Positions 8,409 to 17,541 are shown, numbered from the stretch's first letter. The stretch: 37,001 nucleotides of DNA from Deltaproteobacteria bacterium (GCA_019313905.1 JAFDAI010000011.1:1-37001); one strand, 5' to 3'. Notes: generated by a model not told the origin, from the sequence alone. Numbers and translations: made by a program.

Positions 8409-8432
8409 AGCCCTAAATTTACCGAAATGGAT
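8386..8432 (+). repeat. Pair of 16-bp direct repeats over the promoter, possible operator
   Basis: ATTTACCGATTTGGAT (8386-8401) and ATTTACCGAAATGGAT (8417-8432) match at 14 of 16 positions and begin 31 bases apart, close to three helical turns. The first fills the space between -35 and -10 and the second covers the expected transcription start and leader. That arrangement suits a repressor binding two sites, but no regulator is identified. Confidence 0.5.
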
Positions 8433-8439
8433 TTGAAGA

Positions 8440-8976
8440 ATGTATTTCAGTCCATCAGAGATAACCATTGTAAAGCAAATGTTTCACTATGCCGAAGAGC
8501 TGGTTGAAGGGTATTTTCGTCTTGGCAGGGGCGGGTTGAGAGTTCACAGATATGAGGTGGAAACCCTGGTCCAACTCAAGGAGCATGAAGTAGACAGCAA
8601 GGCTTTCGCGCATCTCTGCAGGTATCTTTATCAAAAAGATGGTGACGCTGACCATCCTGATAATTTCTATTTCTTCAAGATCTGTCTCCAGGATGATCGG
8701 ATTCTTGCCGCGGTGAAAAGAAGCAGGCCGTTTGTTAAACTGGCGCCTCTTATGTTATACATAGCCGCGCATGAACTTGTTCATGTTATCCGGTTTAACA
8801 GTAGGGAGATTGATTTTGACGCGCCGCTGGAAGAAAAGATTGCGGAAGAAGAGAAGGTGCATTTGATTGCCGGAAACATACTCCAGTCGGTGGCTGATAC
8901 AGACATTAATCTTGTGCTTGATTGTTTCAACAGCCGTTATCAGATAGGGGACATATTTAATCAATGCCGAAGCTAA
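8440..8976 (+). CDS. Small HExxH-motif protein, putative metallopeptidase
   Basis: This is a 178-aa protein I cannot assign to a named family. It has no signal peptide or clear membrane segment. H111-E112-L-V-H115 forms an HExxH zinc-binding motif, and 16 or more residues later the stretch EEKIAEEEKVH (131-141) offers several Glu candidates for a third ligand, as in gluzincins. A hydrophobic helix (LMLYIAA) precedes the motif. It starts at ATG 8440 with only a weak ribosome site (GAAGA). It sits alone between the mla operon and the fmdB gene. A catalytic role is inference from the motif. Confidence 0.6.
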   Translation: MYFSPSEITIVKQMFHYAEELVEGYFRLGRGGLRVHRYEVETLVQLKEHEVDSKAFAHLCRYLYQKDGDADHPDNFYFFKICLQDDRILAAVKRSRPFVKLAPLMLYIAAHELVHVIRFNSREIDFDAPLEEKIAEEEKVHLIAGNILQSVADTDINLVLDCFNSRYQIGDIFNQCRS

Positions 8977-9018
8977 AAGGGCTGTTCAGGTACTAATTCA
9001 CTAATTATAGGAGGTTTT

Positions 9019-9306
9019 ATGCCTATTTACGAGTATAAATGCAGAAAATGTAACAAGAAGTTCGAAGTATTTCAGGGTATCGCGGATAATGAGGTCAAAA
9101 CCTGCAAATTCTGCGAAGGGCCGGTTGATAAATTGATATCCCTTTCCTCCTTTCATCTCAAGGGATCGGGCTGGTATGTGACGGATTATGGCGGAAAAAA
9201 ACCATCTGCCAGTGAAACGTCCGGGAGCGACAAACATTCCACTGCAAGTGAAACAACAACTGCTGCATCAGATTCCAAACCCTCTCCTGAAAAGAGTGAA
9301 CAATAG
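9019..9306 (+). CDS. FmdB-family zinc-ribbon protein
   Basis: The 95-aa protein begins MPIYEYKC, the signature of the FmdB/CxxC_CxxC family. C8, C11, C29 and C32 form a zinc ribbon. The segment near LKGSGWYVTDYG is also family-typical. The C-terminal 35 residues are low-complexity Ser/Thr/Lys/Glu. FmdB was named as a regulator linked to formamidase/amidase genes, but its role in most bacteria is unknown. A strong ribosome site AGGAGG lies 4 bases before the ATG. Confidence 0.85.
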   Translation: MPIYEYKCRKCNKKFEVFQGIADNEVKTCKFCEGPVDKLISLSSFHLKGSGWYVTDYGGKKPSASETSGSDKHSTASETTTAASDSKPSPEKSEQ

Positions 9307-9378
9307 GCACTGCCGTCATCTTTTCCCCAAACTACTTGGATTCGCTGCGAAAAAACCTTCTTACGACCGTGTCAATGA

Positions 9379-10902
9379 TTATACGTGCTCATCCCTCAGC
9401 AGATCCTCAACAGTCTTTACCGGATTGAAGGTTATGGAAGGTACTTCCACGAAGATGGTATTCCATCTCGCCATGGAGCCATTCCACAGCCCCGGAAGTT
9501 CCAAGACCTTCAGGGGTTCTCCCTTGTAGGATTTATCTGAAACAATGTAAGTATCGTTGTCAACGTATTTTCCCAGATCGAACTTTTTCCCCCGGTAATC
9601 TCTGATACTGCATACCAGATCAACGGGACTGAAGTAGATGGATGATTTCCAGATAGCCTTTTGTTTTTCCGATCCGGCGTCGATCTGTACCTTCTCGACA
9701 AGCTGTAGCGATTGTTCTCCGTTTTTCCCCTTTACCCAGAAAGGGCCTCCCCCTGATTCTCCCTCGTTTTTCACCATGCCGCATACTCGAAGGGGCCGAT
9801 TCAGTATGTCGAAAACGAAGTCTTTCTTCCCTCTGTTCGAAAATCTCTCAAAATTTGAAGGCAGAACCACGCAGAGCCTTTCATGACAGAAACCGGCTAT
9901 CTCAGAAAGTTGTTTTGCGTCCGGTTCATTCTCGTTCAGAAAACGCAGATAATGGAATATTTCTTCCTGCAGTTTTACAAGATACCCCCCGAGGATTTTC
10001 TTATAAAGTACTGTTTCCGGCTTTAATCTGTCGGGGACAATATTGTCGATATTTTTCACGAAAATGATGTCTTCCTCAATGGTGCTCAAATTCTTCAGGA
10101 GTGCTCCGTGCCCTCCGGGTCTGAACACCAGTTTGCCTGTTTCATCCCGAAAGGGTTTACCCTCCATGTCAACCGCTATGGTATTTGTGGATGGAAATTG
10201 TATGGAAAGAGAGATCTCGAACTTCACGTTATATTCGGTTTCATAATATTCCTTTATGTTGGAGATGTAATTTTCTACATCCGATCTGTACTCTTCGGAG
10301 ATGGTGATATGTATCCTGCAAATGCGGTTTTTATCCTGCACATACATGGTGGCCTCAACCAGGTGTTCTTCAAGAGATGTGCGATTGTGGTCTGGATATG
10401 CATGAAACTTGAGGAGCGCCTTGGGCAGATGCGCGTAGTTTAACCCCTTTGGTGTGAGTATATATTCCAGTATCTCGGAGATATTTCCCCGCAGGATGCT
10501 GCGAATGTCCCGACCGTCGCGTGAGATAACATTTGACAAATCATCGTAGAAGGCGAACCTGATGATCTCGTTTCCAAGGATCCTGGCATCTTCAGTATCA
10601 TTAAAACCTTTTGTTCTATAATAGTTGAACCAACTGCGAAACATACGGCTGGCGGCCCCTGAAGCAGGCACGAATTTTGTCATCTTTCCCTTTGCAGCGG
10701 CCTGGTTGTGTATGGAAATCAAAGCCTTTCTGTCTGAGCCGGGAATAGCCACTATCCCGTCACCAATTGAACATGGCCTGTCAAGTTTAAGTGGAATCGT
10801 TTCACTGTGGAGAATTTCAAACTGAGAAGACACCTCTTCCACAGTTAAACCTTCTTTCCTTATTGTCTCCAAGTCGCTTCCTGTTAATAGATTTTCTGAC
10901 AT
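9379..10902 (-). CDS. DUF4301 family protein
   Basis: This 507-aa cytoplasmic protein resembles the uncharacterised DUF4301 family. The KFVPASGAASRMFR stretch (about residues 76-89) is reminiscent of the phosphate-binding loop of nucleotidyltransferases, and a second Gly-rich segment, RPGGHGALLKNL, lies near the middle. These suggest, but do not show, a sugar-nucleotidyltransferase-like fold. GGAG lies 6 bases before the start codon. It is convergent with fmdB and divergent from the PilS-like kinase, so it is probably a single-gene transcript. Confidence 0.7.
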   Translation of the reverse strand: MSENLLTGSDLETIRKEGLTVEEVSSQFEILHSETIPLKLDRPCSIGDGIVAIPGSDRKALISIHNQAAAKGKMTKFVPASGAASRMFRSWFNYYRTKGFNDTEDARILGNEIIRFAFYDDLSNVISRDGRDIRSILRGNISEILEYILTPKGLNYAHLPKALLKFHAYPDHNRTSLEEHLVEATMYVQDKNRICRIHITISEEYRSDVENYISNIKEYYETEYNVKFEISLSIQFPSTNTIAVDMEGKPFRDETGKLVFRPGGHGALLKNLSTIEEDIIFVKNIDNIVPDRLKPETVLYKKILGGYLVKLQEEIFHYLRFLNENEPDAKQLSEIAGFCHERLCVVLPSNFERFSNRGKKDFVFDILNRPLRVCGMVKNEGESGGGPFWVKGKNGEQSLQLVEKVQIDAGSEKQKAIWKSSIYFSPVDLVCSIRDYRGKKFDLGKYVDNDTYIVSDKSYKGEPLKVLELPGLWNGSMARWNTIFVEVPSITFNPVKTVEDLLRDEHV

Positions 10903-11219
10903 TTGCAGCTCCGTGAATGGCCAGTGTATTTAAGCAAACAGAAATGCTATTATTTCATTATGCGAAGGTATGTGGTAAAAGCAAGATATTTTATCAATTG
11001 ATTGCGGGCAACTCAATATATCCGGTTCTCTCCGGTTTCATGTTTGACAAGTCAGGTTCTCGAAGCTGTTGCCCGCCGGGTGCAGAAAATGAGCAAAGAA
11101 GCGACTTTTTTGCCCTCTTTTTCACAAATTCATGTATTATGTTTGTCCCGTTTAAATGGGAAAGGATGCCCGGATAGCTACAACATTCTGCCAATATTAA
11201 CGATATCGAAGGAGATTCC
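10903..11219. other. Divergent intergenic region between DUF4301 and pilS-like genes
   Basis: No gene is visible in these 317 bases. For the leftward gene a possible promoter is TTGCTT/CATAAT, occupying 10984-10957 on the minus strand with a 16-base spacer. For the rightward gene, TATTAT (11135-11140) has only a poor TTGCCC 19 bases upstream. A near-palindrome CCCGTTTAAATGGG lies at 11147-11160. GGAG at 11211-11214 is the ribosome site of the kinase. Confidence 0.35.
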
Positions 11220-12902
11220 TTGAAAGACAACCACCAGGAACAAAAGAGCACAAGTTCAAGGATACAATGGCTGATGTTTTTCAGGCTTGCGATAGCGTCA
11301 TTTCTGCTTGGCATCGTGGCTATTATCCAGTTCAACCTGCCTGCCTCGTTGCCCATTGCGTCCATTCATGCGATATATATCTTGGTAATAATAACATATC
11401 TCGTCTCTGTTTTGTATGTCTTCTTATTGAAGTTAATAAAGAGCATCTCCATAAATGTATATATCCAGTGCCTTTTCGATATTGTACTGGTTACTGTCCT
11501 TGTGTATATCACTGGAGGAATAGAGAGTGTTTATTCCACATTGTACCCTCTGATTATAATATATTCAGTCCTGTTTCTGGGGAAAAGGGGAGGATTGTTT
11601 GTCGCTTCTGTGATCAGTATCATGTACGGGCTTCTTCTGGATCTTGAGTTCTACGGCACTATTCACCCGATTTATGACAAGATACACCAATACGACATTG
11701 ATGCAGGGTATGTCTTTCTGAGAATATGCATCTATATCGCGTCATTTTATGTAGTAGCCCTGCTGGCAAGTTTCGTAGTGGAGATGGAAAGAAAGACAAA
11801 GACACTCCTTTCGGAGAAAGAGAGCGCCTTTGACCAGCTGGATATACTCCATAAGAGTATCATTGAGTCTGTGGGTTCCGGTATCATAACCGTGGATTCT
11901 GGTGGCAGGATAAAGTCTTTTAACAGGGCGGCTGAGGAAATCACCGGTATATCGTCTTATGATGCCATGGACGGGACTGTTGATGATATCTTTCCTGATT
12001 TTCCCGGGATGAGGGACAGAATAAAAAAAATGGAGAGAAATCCGAACCCATCGTCAAGACGTTTCGAGATAGTCTTATCACCGGGGGTGGATGATACGAT
12101 ACTGGGATTTTCAATATACCCTCTTATCGATCTGGGGGGGGATGGTATAGGTGATATTCTCATATTCCAGGATTTGACATCCATCAAAAAGATGGAGAGA
12201 GAAATTGAAAAAAACAAACGGTTAGCGCTTATGGGTGAAATGTCGGCAATCCTGGCACATGAACTGAGAAGTCCTATTGCGTCGATTAGCGGTTCTATAA
12301 AGCTGTTGATAGAAAGCCTCGAACTGGAAGGTTCGGACAGAAAACTTATGGAAATCGTCCTTATGGGAAAGGATCAGCTGGAAAATCTCGTAAGAGATTT
12401 CCTGCTTTTTGCCAGACCCGATACACGCAATGGTTGTAAGATAGATATTAGGAACATTATGAATGAGATATTTGAATCTATACATTTTTCCCCCGAGTGG
12501 AATGGAAAGGTTGAGATTGTAAAAAACCTGTGCGGGCAGGGTGAAGTGTACGGGAACAGCACAGAGATAAAACAAGTACTGTGGAATATAGTATTGAATG
12601 CACTTCAGGCGATGCCGGATGGGGGGATGCTGGAGATTGAAACAAGGCTGGATGTTGGTGAAAACAATTGTGAACTTCTCGAGATATCTGTTAACGACAC
12701 CGGTTGTGGAATAGAAAAGAAACAGATAAACAAAGTGCTGGAACCTTTCTATACAATGAAGGAGAAGGGTACGGGACTGGGGCTTGCGATTGTAGACAGA
12801 ATAGTTGAAAACCACGGTGGCACGTTCAGGATTGAGAGTGAACCGCATAAGGGGACAAGGTGTACGATTCTTCTGCCGGTTGATGAACAGACAGAGGAAT
12901 AG
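11220..12902 (+). CDS. PilS-like membrane sensor histidine kinase
   Basis: This is a membrane-bound kinase that would phosphorylate the regulator encoded immediately downstream. The first 190 residues hold about six membrane helices with the ITGGIESVYSTLYPL stretch typical of PilS sensors. A PAS domain follows (about 215-320, IIESVGSGIITVD...FNRAAEEITG). The HisKA domain has H347 in ILAHELRSPIASI, and the ATPase domain has an N-box (WNIVLNALQAM), G1 NDTGCGI and G2 EKGTGLGLAIV. The start is TTG, with GGAG 5 bases upstream. No pilin genes are in the window, so its signal and targets are open. Confidence 0.85.
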   Translation: MKDNHQEQKSTSSRIQWLMFFRLAIASFLLGIVAIIQFNLPASLPIASIHAIYILVIITYLVSVLYVFLLKLIKSISINVYIQCLFDIVLVTVLVYITGGIESVYSTLYPLIIIYSVLFLGKRGGLFVASVISIMYGLLLDLEFYGTIHPIYDKIHQYDIDAGYVFLRICIYIASFYVVALLASFVVEMERKTKTLLSEKESAFDQLDILHKSIIESVGSGIITVDSGGRIKSFNRAAEEITGISSYDAMDGTVDDIFPDFPGMRDRIKKMERNPNPSSRRFEIVLSPGVDDTILGFSIYPLIDLGGDGIGDILIFQDLTSIKKMEREIEKNKRLALMGEMSAILAHELRSPIASISGSIKLLIESLELEGSDRKLMEIVLMGKDQLENLVRDFLLFARPDTRNGCKIDIRNIMNEIFESIHFSPEWNGKVEIVKNLCGQGEVYGNSTEIKQVLWNIVLNALQAMPDGGMLEIETRLDVGENNCELLEISVNDTGCGIEKKQINKVLEPFYTMKEKGTGLGLAIVDRIVENHGGTFRIESEPHKGTRCTILLPVDEQTEE

Positions 12903-12923
12903 AATTTTAACAGGGAGGTTTTA

Positions 12924-14300
12924 ATGGCCAGGATTCTTATTGTCGACGACGATCAGGGGATGAGGGATTACATTGAGATTATGCTTTCCAGAGAGGGTTA
13001 TGATGTAAACACAGTTCCCGGCGGGAAGGAGGCCCTAACCCTCTGTAGAAAACGCAAATTTGATCTTATTATTACCGATCTGAAGATGTCCGGTATGGAT
13101 GGGATAGATTTGCTGAAATCCTTGAAGGATATATCTCCAGAAACCATGACTATTTTGATAACGGGTTATGCCTCCGGAGAGACGGCCCTCGCCGCTATGA
13201 AAGAGGGGGCGTATGATTATCTTGAAAAGAACTTCGAGCCGGATGATCTGAAGAACCTTGTAATAGATGCCCTCCGCAAGAAGGGGATCAGCGAGGAAAA
13301 CGCGCAATTCATAAAGGATGTGGAAGATTCGGTTTCCTTTGGAAAGATGACGGGAAAGAGCAGGGGTATGCTGAAGGTGTATTCCCTGGTCAAAAAGATG
13401 GCGGATACCATTGCTAATGTTCTCATTCTGGGTGAGAGTGGTACAGGCAAGGAACTAATTGCCATGGCCATACATGAAAACAGTTCCAGGAACGATGGTC
13501 CTTTTGTTGTCATAAATTGTGGCGGCATACCGGAAAATCTCCTGGAGAGTGAACTGTTTGGTTACATGAAGGGATCATTCACTGGCGCTTACGCGGACAA
13601 GCCGGGCCTTTTTGAGATGGCACACAAGGGGACCATCTTTCTCGATGAAATAGGTGAACTTTCTCCTTTTCTGCAGGTTAAACTTCTGAGAGTGGTACAG
13701 GAAAAGACCTTCAGAAGGGTAGGGGGGGCAAGGGATATCAGTGTGGATGTAAGAATCATTTCTGCTACAAACCAGAATCTGGAGGGACGTGTGAAGACCG
13801 GAGATTTTCGTGAGGATCTGTTCTACCGCCTTAATGTTATACCGGTGAGGGTCCCTCCGCTACGGGAGCGTAAAGAGGATATACCCCTTCTTGTCAATCA
13901 TTTCATAGAAAAATATTCCAGGGAATATAACAAGGAAATTACGAGGATATCCCCATACGCCATGGCGTTGCTCGTGGAGTATCCCTTCCCTGGAAATGTG
14001 AGAGAACTTGAAAATATTATTGAGAGAAGTATCGCTCTTGAGACCACCAACATTATACTGCCAGAAAATCTTGAGATATCCGTAACAGGTGATCCGGCAT
14101 TACCTCCAAGTGATGATCTTGAGATACCTGAAGAGGGCATAGATCTCAATGAAGAAGTGGCGAAATTCGAAAGAAACCTGATGAACAAAGCACTCCGGAA
14201 AACAGGTGGCTCAAAGACAAAGGCCGCGAAACTTCTCAACGTGAGCCTGGATTCTCTCAGATACAGGCTTGATAAGTCGGAAATAACGCAGAAGGAGTAA
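12924..14300 (+). CDS. Sigma-54-dependent response regulator, PilR/NtrC class
   Basis: This is a DNA-binding activator of sigma-54 RNA polymerase, probably phosphorylated by the upstream kinase. The receiver (1-120) has D52 as phosphoacceptor in LIITDLKMSG and K102, but the Pro normally after this Lys is N103 (YLEKNFEPDD). The AAA+ domain (about 142-370) has Walker A GESGTGKE (170-177), the sigma-54 loop GSFTGA (217-222) and Walker B GTIFLDEIGEL. A Fis-type helix-turn-helix ends the protein (KTKAAKLLNVSLDSLRYRL). It begins 21 bp after the kinase gene with GGGAGG upstream, forming an operon. Confidence 0.9.
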   Translation: MARILIVDDDQGMRDYIEIMLSREGYDVNTVPGGKEALTLCRKRKFDLIITDLKMSGMDGIDLLKSLKDISPETMTILITGYASGETALAAMKEGAYDYLEKNFEPDDLKNLVIDALRKKGISEENAQFIKDVEDSVSFGKMTGKSRGMLKVYSLVKKMADTIANVLILGESGTGKELIAMAIHENSSRNDGPFVVINCGGIPENLLESELFGYMKGSFTGAYADKPGLFEMAHKGTIFLDEIGELSPFLQVKLLRVVQEKTFRRVGGARDISVDVRIISATNQNLEGRVKTGDFREDLFYRLNVIPVRVPPLRERKEDIPLLVNHFIEKYSREYNKEITRISPYAMALLVEYPFPGNVRELENIIERSIALETTNIILPENLEISVTGDPALPPSDDLEIPEEGIDLNEEVAKFERNLMNKALRKTGGSKTKAAKLLNVSLDSLRYRLDKSEITQKE

Positions 14301-14410
14301 GATTGATGCACTTGTGAAGCAGTTCCGATGAGTCGGGATTTACAAAACCATCAAGATTGCGGACAACTTTTCAATACAGCAGCTTCTGCCTTTCCCTTCC
14401 GTCTTTATCG

Positions 14411-14440
14411 TTGACAAGGCATAACCGGGCTTGATATTTT
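14411..14440 (+). promoter_or_regulatory. Promoter of rpsA
   Basis: TTGACA (14411-14416) lies 18 bases before TATTTT (14435-14440), or 16 before GATATT. Transcription from here would begin near 14447, too close for an ATG at 14457 to have a ribosome site, which supports the downstream start at 14508. Confidence 0.6.
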
Positions 14441-14507
14441 ATTTTCAGTATGTTAAATGAATAAGGTTAGATATAATTTTAGAATAACGTCAGGGGGTAT
14501 TTTATCA

Positions 14508-16241
14508 ATGGTTAACGAGGGTAACTTAACAACTGAACCAGAAAAGAAGGAAGTAGAAAGTATGGAGGAGGTGACGCTTCAGAGAGAGGAAGATGATATG
14601 AGCTTTGTGGAGCTCTACGAGCAGAGTCTGCAGAACGTGGCTATCGGCAAGGTTGTCATGGGAAAAGTCGTTCAGATAAATGATGACGCGGCGATGGTCG
14701 ATGTCGGTTACAAGACGGAAGGGCGTCTTTATCTCAATGAAGTTACAGACAGTGACGGCAATGTAACAATTTCTGTGGGCGATGAGATCGAAGTTCTTGT
14801 GGATCGGAGAAAGGATGCCGAATTAATCCTCTCCAAAGAAAAGGCTGCCAGAATAAAGATGTGGGATGATGTCATAAAAATATACGAGGAAAAAGGTATA
14901 ATACCGGGCACGATTGTGGAGAGAGTGAAGGGTGGTCTCTCGGTTGATATTGGATTCCCCGCTTTTCTTCCGGGTTCGCAGGTCAGTACACATCCCGTAA
15001 AAGATCTTGACAGATATGTCGGGCAGACCATGGATTTCCAAATTCTGAAATACGATAGAAAAAGAAATAACGTTGTCCTGTCCAGAAAAGCCATACTTGA
15101 AATAGAAAGAGAAGGGAAGAAGAAAAAAACCCTTGAGACTCTGGAAGAAGGTAAAATAATAGAGGGTATTGTAAAGAATGTAACTGATTATGGCCTGTTT
15201 ATAGATCTGGGAGGCATAGACGGATTATTGCACATTACCGATATGTCGTGGGGAAGAATAAGGCATCCGTCCGAGAGTTTTTCAAGGGACGACGAGATAA
15301 CGGTTAAGGTGCTCAGTTTTGACAGGGAAAAAGAGAGAGTGTCGTTAGGTCTTAAACAGCTTACGGAAAATCCGTGGAATGCCATTACCGAAAAATATCC
15401 TGTTGAATCCATAATAGAGGGGAGAGTTGTAAGCATCATGGATTATGGGGTATTTGTTGAAATTGAACCGGGAGTCGAGGGACTTGTGCATGTATCTGAG
15501 ATGTTTTGGACCAAGAAAATAAGGCATCCATCCAGAGTACTGTCTATGGGCGATGTCATAAAGGTAATGGTGCTGGATGTGAGCCCTGATAACAGGAGGA
15601 TATCGCTTGGTCTTAAGCAAACAATGCCTAACCCGTGGATGGAACTGAAAGAAAAATATCCGGAAGGGACCGTTATAGAGGGCGAGATAAGAAATATTAC
15701 TGATTTCGGTATCTTTGTTGGAATTGAGGATGATATTGACGGTTTGATACATGTATCGGATATTTCCTGGAAAAAGCGGGTAAAGCATCCATCGGAATTC
15801 TATAAAAAAGGTCAGAAAATTGAAGCGGTAGTCCTGGGGATTGATGTGGAAGCAGAGAAATTTTCTCTCGGAATCAAACAGCTTGCGGGGAATCCATGGG
15901 AAGAGCTTGCTTCCAGATATGTTTCGGGATCCATAATCACCGGAAAGGTAACAAATGTTACGGATTTTGGTATCTTTGTTGAAATAGAAGATGGGATAGA
16001 GGGTCTGGTTCATATCTCCGAGATAAGCCGTGAGAGAATCAAGTCTGCCGGGGACATATATTCTGTCGGAGATGTTGTGTCCGCTGCTGTAAAGAATGTT
16101 GATGTTGTCAACCAGAAGATAGGTCTTAGCATTAAGGATGCCGAAAAGGCTTCAAATGAACCATCTAAGAAGCTGTATATAAATAATAGTGAAAAGGTCG
16201 TTTCCAATCTGGGTGACATACTGTCCGGCATAAAGCTTTAA
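14508..16241 (+). CDS. rpsA: 30S ribosomal protein S1
   Basis: S1 binds mRNA and helps the 30S subunit start translation. Six S1 repeats are visible, at about residues 47-113, 132-194, 216-284, 301-371, 388-458 and 475-545. The last four are most alike, with DYGLFIDLGGIDGLLHI, DYGVFVEIEPGVEGLVHV, DFGIFVGIEDDIDGLIHV and DFGIFVEIEDGIEGLVHI. I chose ATG 14508 because AGGGGG ends 10 bases upstream; the in-frame ATG at 14457 has no ribosome site and lies almost at the predicted transcription start. The protein is 577 aa from this start, in the usual range for six-repeat S1. sppA and an HU/IHF gene follow. Confidence 0.93.
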   Translation: MVNEGNLTTEPEKKEVESMEEVTLQREEDDMSFVELYEQSLQNVAIGKVVMGKVVQINDDAAMVDVGYKTEGRLYLNEVTDSDGNVTISVGDEIEVLVDRRKDAELILSKEKAARIKMWDDVIKIYEEKGIIPGTIVERVKGGLSVDIGFPAFLPGSQVSTHPVKDLDRYVGQTMDFQILKYDRKRNNVVLSRKAILEIEREGKKKKTLETLEEGKIIEGIVKNVTDYGLFIDLGGIDGLLHITDMSWGRIRHPSESFSRDDEITVKVLSFDREKERVSLGLKQLTENPWNAITEKYPVESIIEGRVVSIMDYGVFVEIEPGVEGLVHVSEMFWTKKIRHPSRVLSMGDVIKVMVLDVSPDNRRISLGLKQTMPNPWMELKEKYPEGTVIEGEIRNITDFGIFVGIEDDIDGLIHVSDISWKKRVKHPSEFYKKGQKIEAVVLGIDVEAEKFSLGIKQLAGNPWEELASRYVSGSIITGKVTNVTDFGIFVEIEDGIEGLVHISEISRERIKSAGDIYSVGDVVSAAVKNVDVVNQKIGLSIKDAEKASNEPSKKLYINNSEKVVSNLGDILSGIKL

Positions 16242-16279
16242 TATGTTTGCAAGAGATTATCTCTTTTGAGAGAAGGTTA

Positions 16280-17173
16280 ATGAAAAAACATCCCGTGATC
16301 TTCGGTTTTCTGCTCCTTGCGATTATCGGCGTATTTTGTTTTCTGATCCTTCGTACATTTATTCCCTTCGAAAAAAAGAGTGCGGGTTTCTCTTTTAAAG
16401 ACAAGATTGGAGTCGTAACGATAGAAGGTGTCCTGCGCAATTCGAAGGACACGATTAATCAGCTGGATAAATATGAGAAAGACGGCAACGTTAAGGCGGT
16501 TGTTCTGCGTGTAAATTCCCCGGGCGGAGCGGTGGTTCCCTCTCAGGAGATATATGATAAAGTTCTGCACTTGAAGAAATCCAAAAAAGTGGTTGTCTCA
16601 ATGGGGTCGGTTGCAGCATCGGGAGGGTATTATGTAGCGTGCGCTGCTGACAGAATTATCGCCAACCCCGGCACGATAACCGGAAGCATAGGCGTTATAA
16701 TACAATTTTCTCAAATAGAAGATCTACTGAAGAAGATAGGGTTGAAAACCACTGTTGTTAAAGCGGGCAGATACAAGGATGTCGGATCTCCGGTACGTGA
16801 TATGACACCTGATGAGAAAAGCCTTATTCAGGATGTAATCGATGATATTCACAACCAGTTCATTGAGGTGGTATTATCAAATAGAAATATTCCCAGAGAG
16901 AAGGTAGAAGATATTGCCGATGCAAGGATATTTACCGGCAGACAGGCGCTTAAAATAGGGCTTGTTGATGATCTTGGCAATATGGAATACGCAATTGATG
17001 TCGCGTCCGACCTCGCAGGAATAAAGGGTAAGGCCGAAGTTATCTATCCTAAGAAAAAACGAAAGAGTCTGCTTCGGTATATCGCAAGTGAAACACTCTC
17101 TGCCGTCTCGGAAGAATTCAGAGGAGACGATGCAGGTATCAGCTATTTGTATAGATCGACACGTGGGATGTGA
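16280..17173 (+). CDS. sppA: Signal peptide peptidase SppA, short form
   Basis: This is a membrane-anchored serine protease that degrades leftover signal peptides. From ATG 16280 the protein starts MKKHPVIFGF and has one N-terminal anchor. The protease domain has VLRVNSPGGAVVPSQEIYD, the nucleophile Ser in SVAASGGYYVA, NPGTITGSIGVI and the general-base Lys region KAGRYKDVGSP. It is 297 aa, matching the single-domain form found in many bacteria. AAGG lies 3-6 bases before this ATG; an in-frame TTG at 16247 would add 11 residues without a ribosome site. The HU/IHF gene starts 1 base after its stop. Confidence 0.9.
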   Translation: MKKHPVIFGFLLLAIIGVFCFLILRTFIPFEKKSAGFSFKDKIGVVTIEGVLRNSKDTINQLDKYEKDGNVKAVVLRVNSPGGAVVPSQEIYDKVLHLKKSKKVVVSMGSVAASGGYYVACAADRIIANPGTITGSIGVIIQFSQIEDLLKKIGLKTTVVKAGRYKDVGSPVRDMTPDEKSLIQDVIDDIHNQFIEVVLSNRNIPREKVEDIADARIFTGRQALKIGLVDDLGNMEYAIDVASDLAGIKGKAEVIYPKKKRKSLLRYIASETLSAVSEEFRGDDAGISYLYRSTRGM

Positions 17174-17174
17174 T

Positions 17175-17465
17175 ATGACAAAAAAAGATCTGATTATGAA
17201 GATACAGACTACACTGCCTGATTTTCCGAAAAGGGATATCGATTTTGCGGTGGATATCGTATTTGAAGGTATGAAAAAGGCGCTTTCGGGTGGTGAAAAG
17301 ATAGAAATAAGGAATTTCGGGGTTTTTGGCGTTACAGAAAGAGAGTCCCGCATAGGAAGAAATCCCAGGACAGGGGCGGAGGTCTATGTGCCAGCGAGAA
17401 ATGCCGCATTCTTTAAGACAGGCAAGGAATTAAGAGAAATGGTGAATCGCAAGCCGGATTCATGA
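17175..17465 (+). CDS. HU/IHF-family DNA-binding protein
   Basis: This is a small DNA-bending nucleoid protein. The 96-aa product MTKKDLIMKI... shows the family core IEIRNFGVFGV, the beta-arm Gly-Arg-Asn-Pro-Arg-Thr-Gly motif (GRNPRTGAEV) and the closing FFKTGKELREMV. It looks closer to IHF subunits than to HU, judged by the ERESRIGRNPRTG arm, but I cannot separate IHF-alpha from IHF-beta by eye. ATG 17175 is set by homology; the longer open frame starts inside sppA. The sppA-ihf spacing of 1 base implies coupling. The rpsA and ihfB genes are neighbours in many proteobacteria, so IHF-beta is a reasonable guess. Confidence 0.88.
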   Translation: MTKKDLIMKIQTTLPDFPKRDIDFAVDIVFEGMKKALSGGEKIEIRNFGVFGVTERESRIGRNPRTGAEVYVPARNAAFFKTGKELREMVNRKPDS

Positions 17466-17467
17466 GT

Positions 17468-17481
17468 CCATTGATTAATGG
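17468..17481 (+). terminator. Weak hairpin between convergent genes
   Basis: CCATTGATTAATGG folds as a 5-bp stem with a 4-base loop, followed by a short T-rich stretch (TCCTTTCG). It follows the HU/IHF stop codon and faces the convergent sigma-region-4 gene. The stem is short and the tail imperfect. Confidence 0.25.
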
Positions 17482-17541
17482 TCCTTTCGCCTATGGGAAG
17501 ATCTTCCTACAAGTTGAAAACAAGAAAAAAGATATAGAATC

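Noticed and set aside
10957-11160. Sigma-70 sites in the divergent region as firm promoters
   Set aside because: The -35 matches are poor (TTGCTT, TTGCCC with a 19-base spacer), so they are listed only as part of the intergenic entry.
14457-14507. Longer S1 N-terminus from ATG 14457
   Set aside because: No ribosome site, and the promoter at 14411-14440 leaves almost no leader before it.
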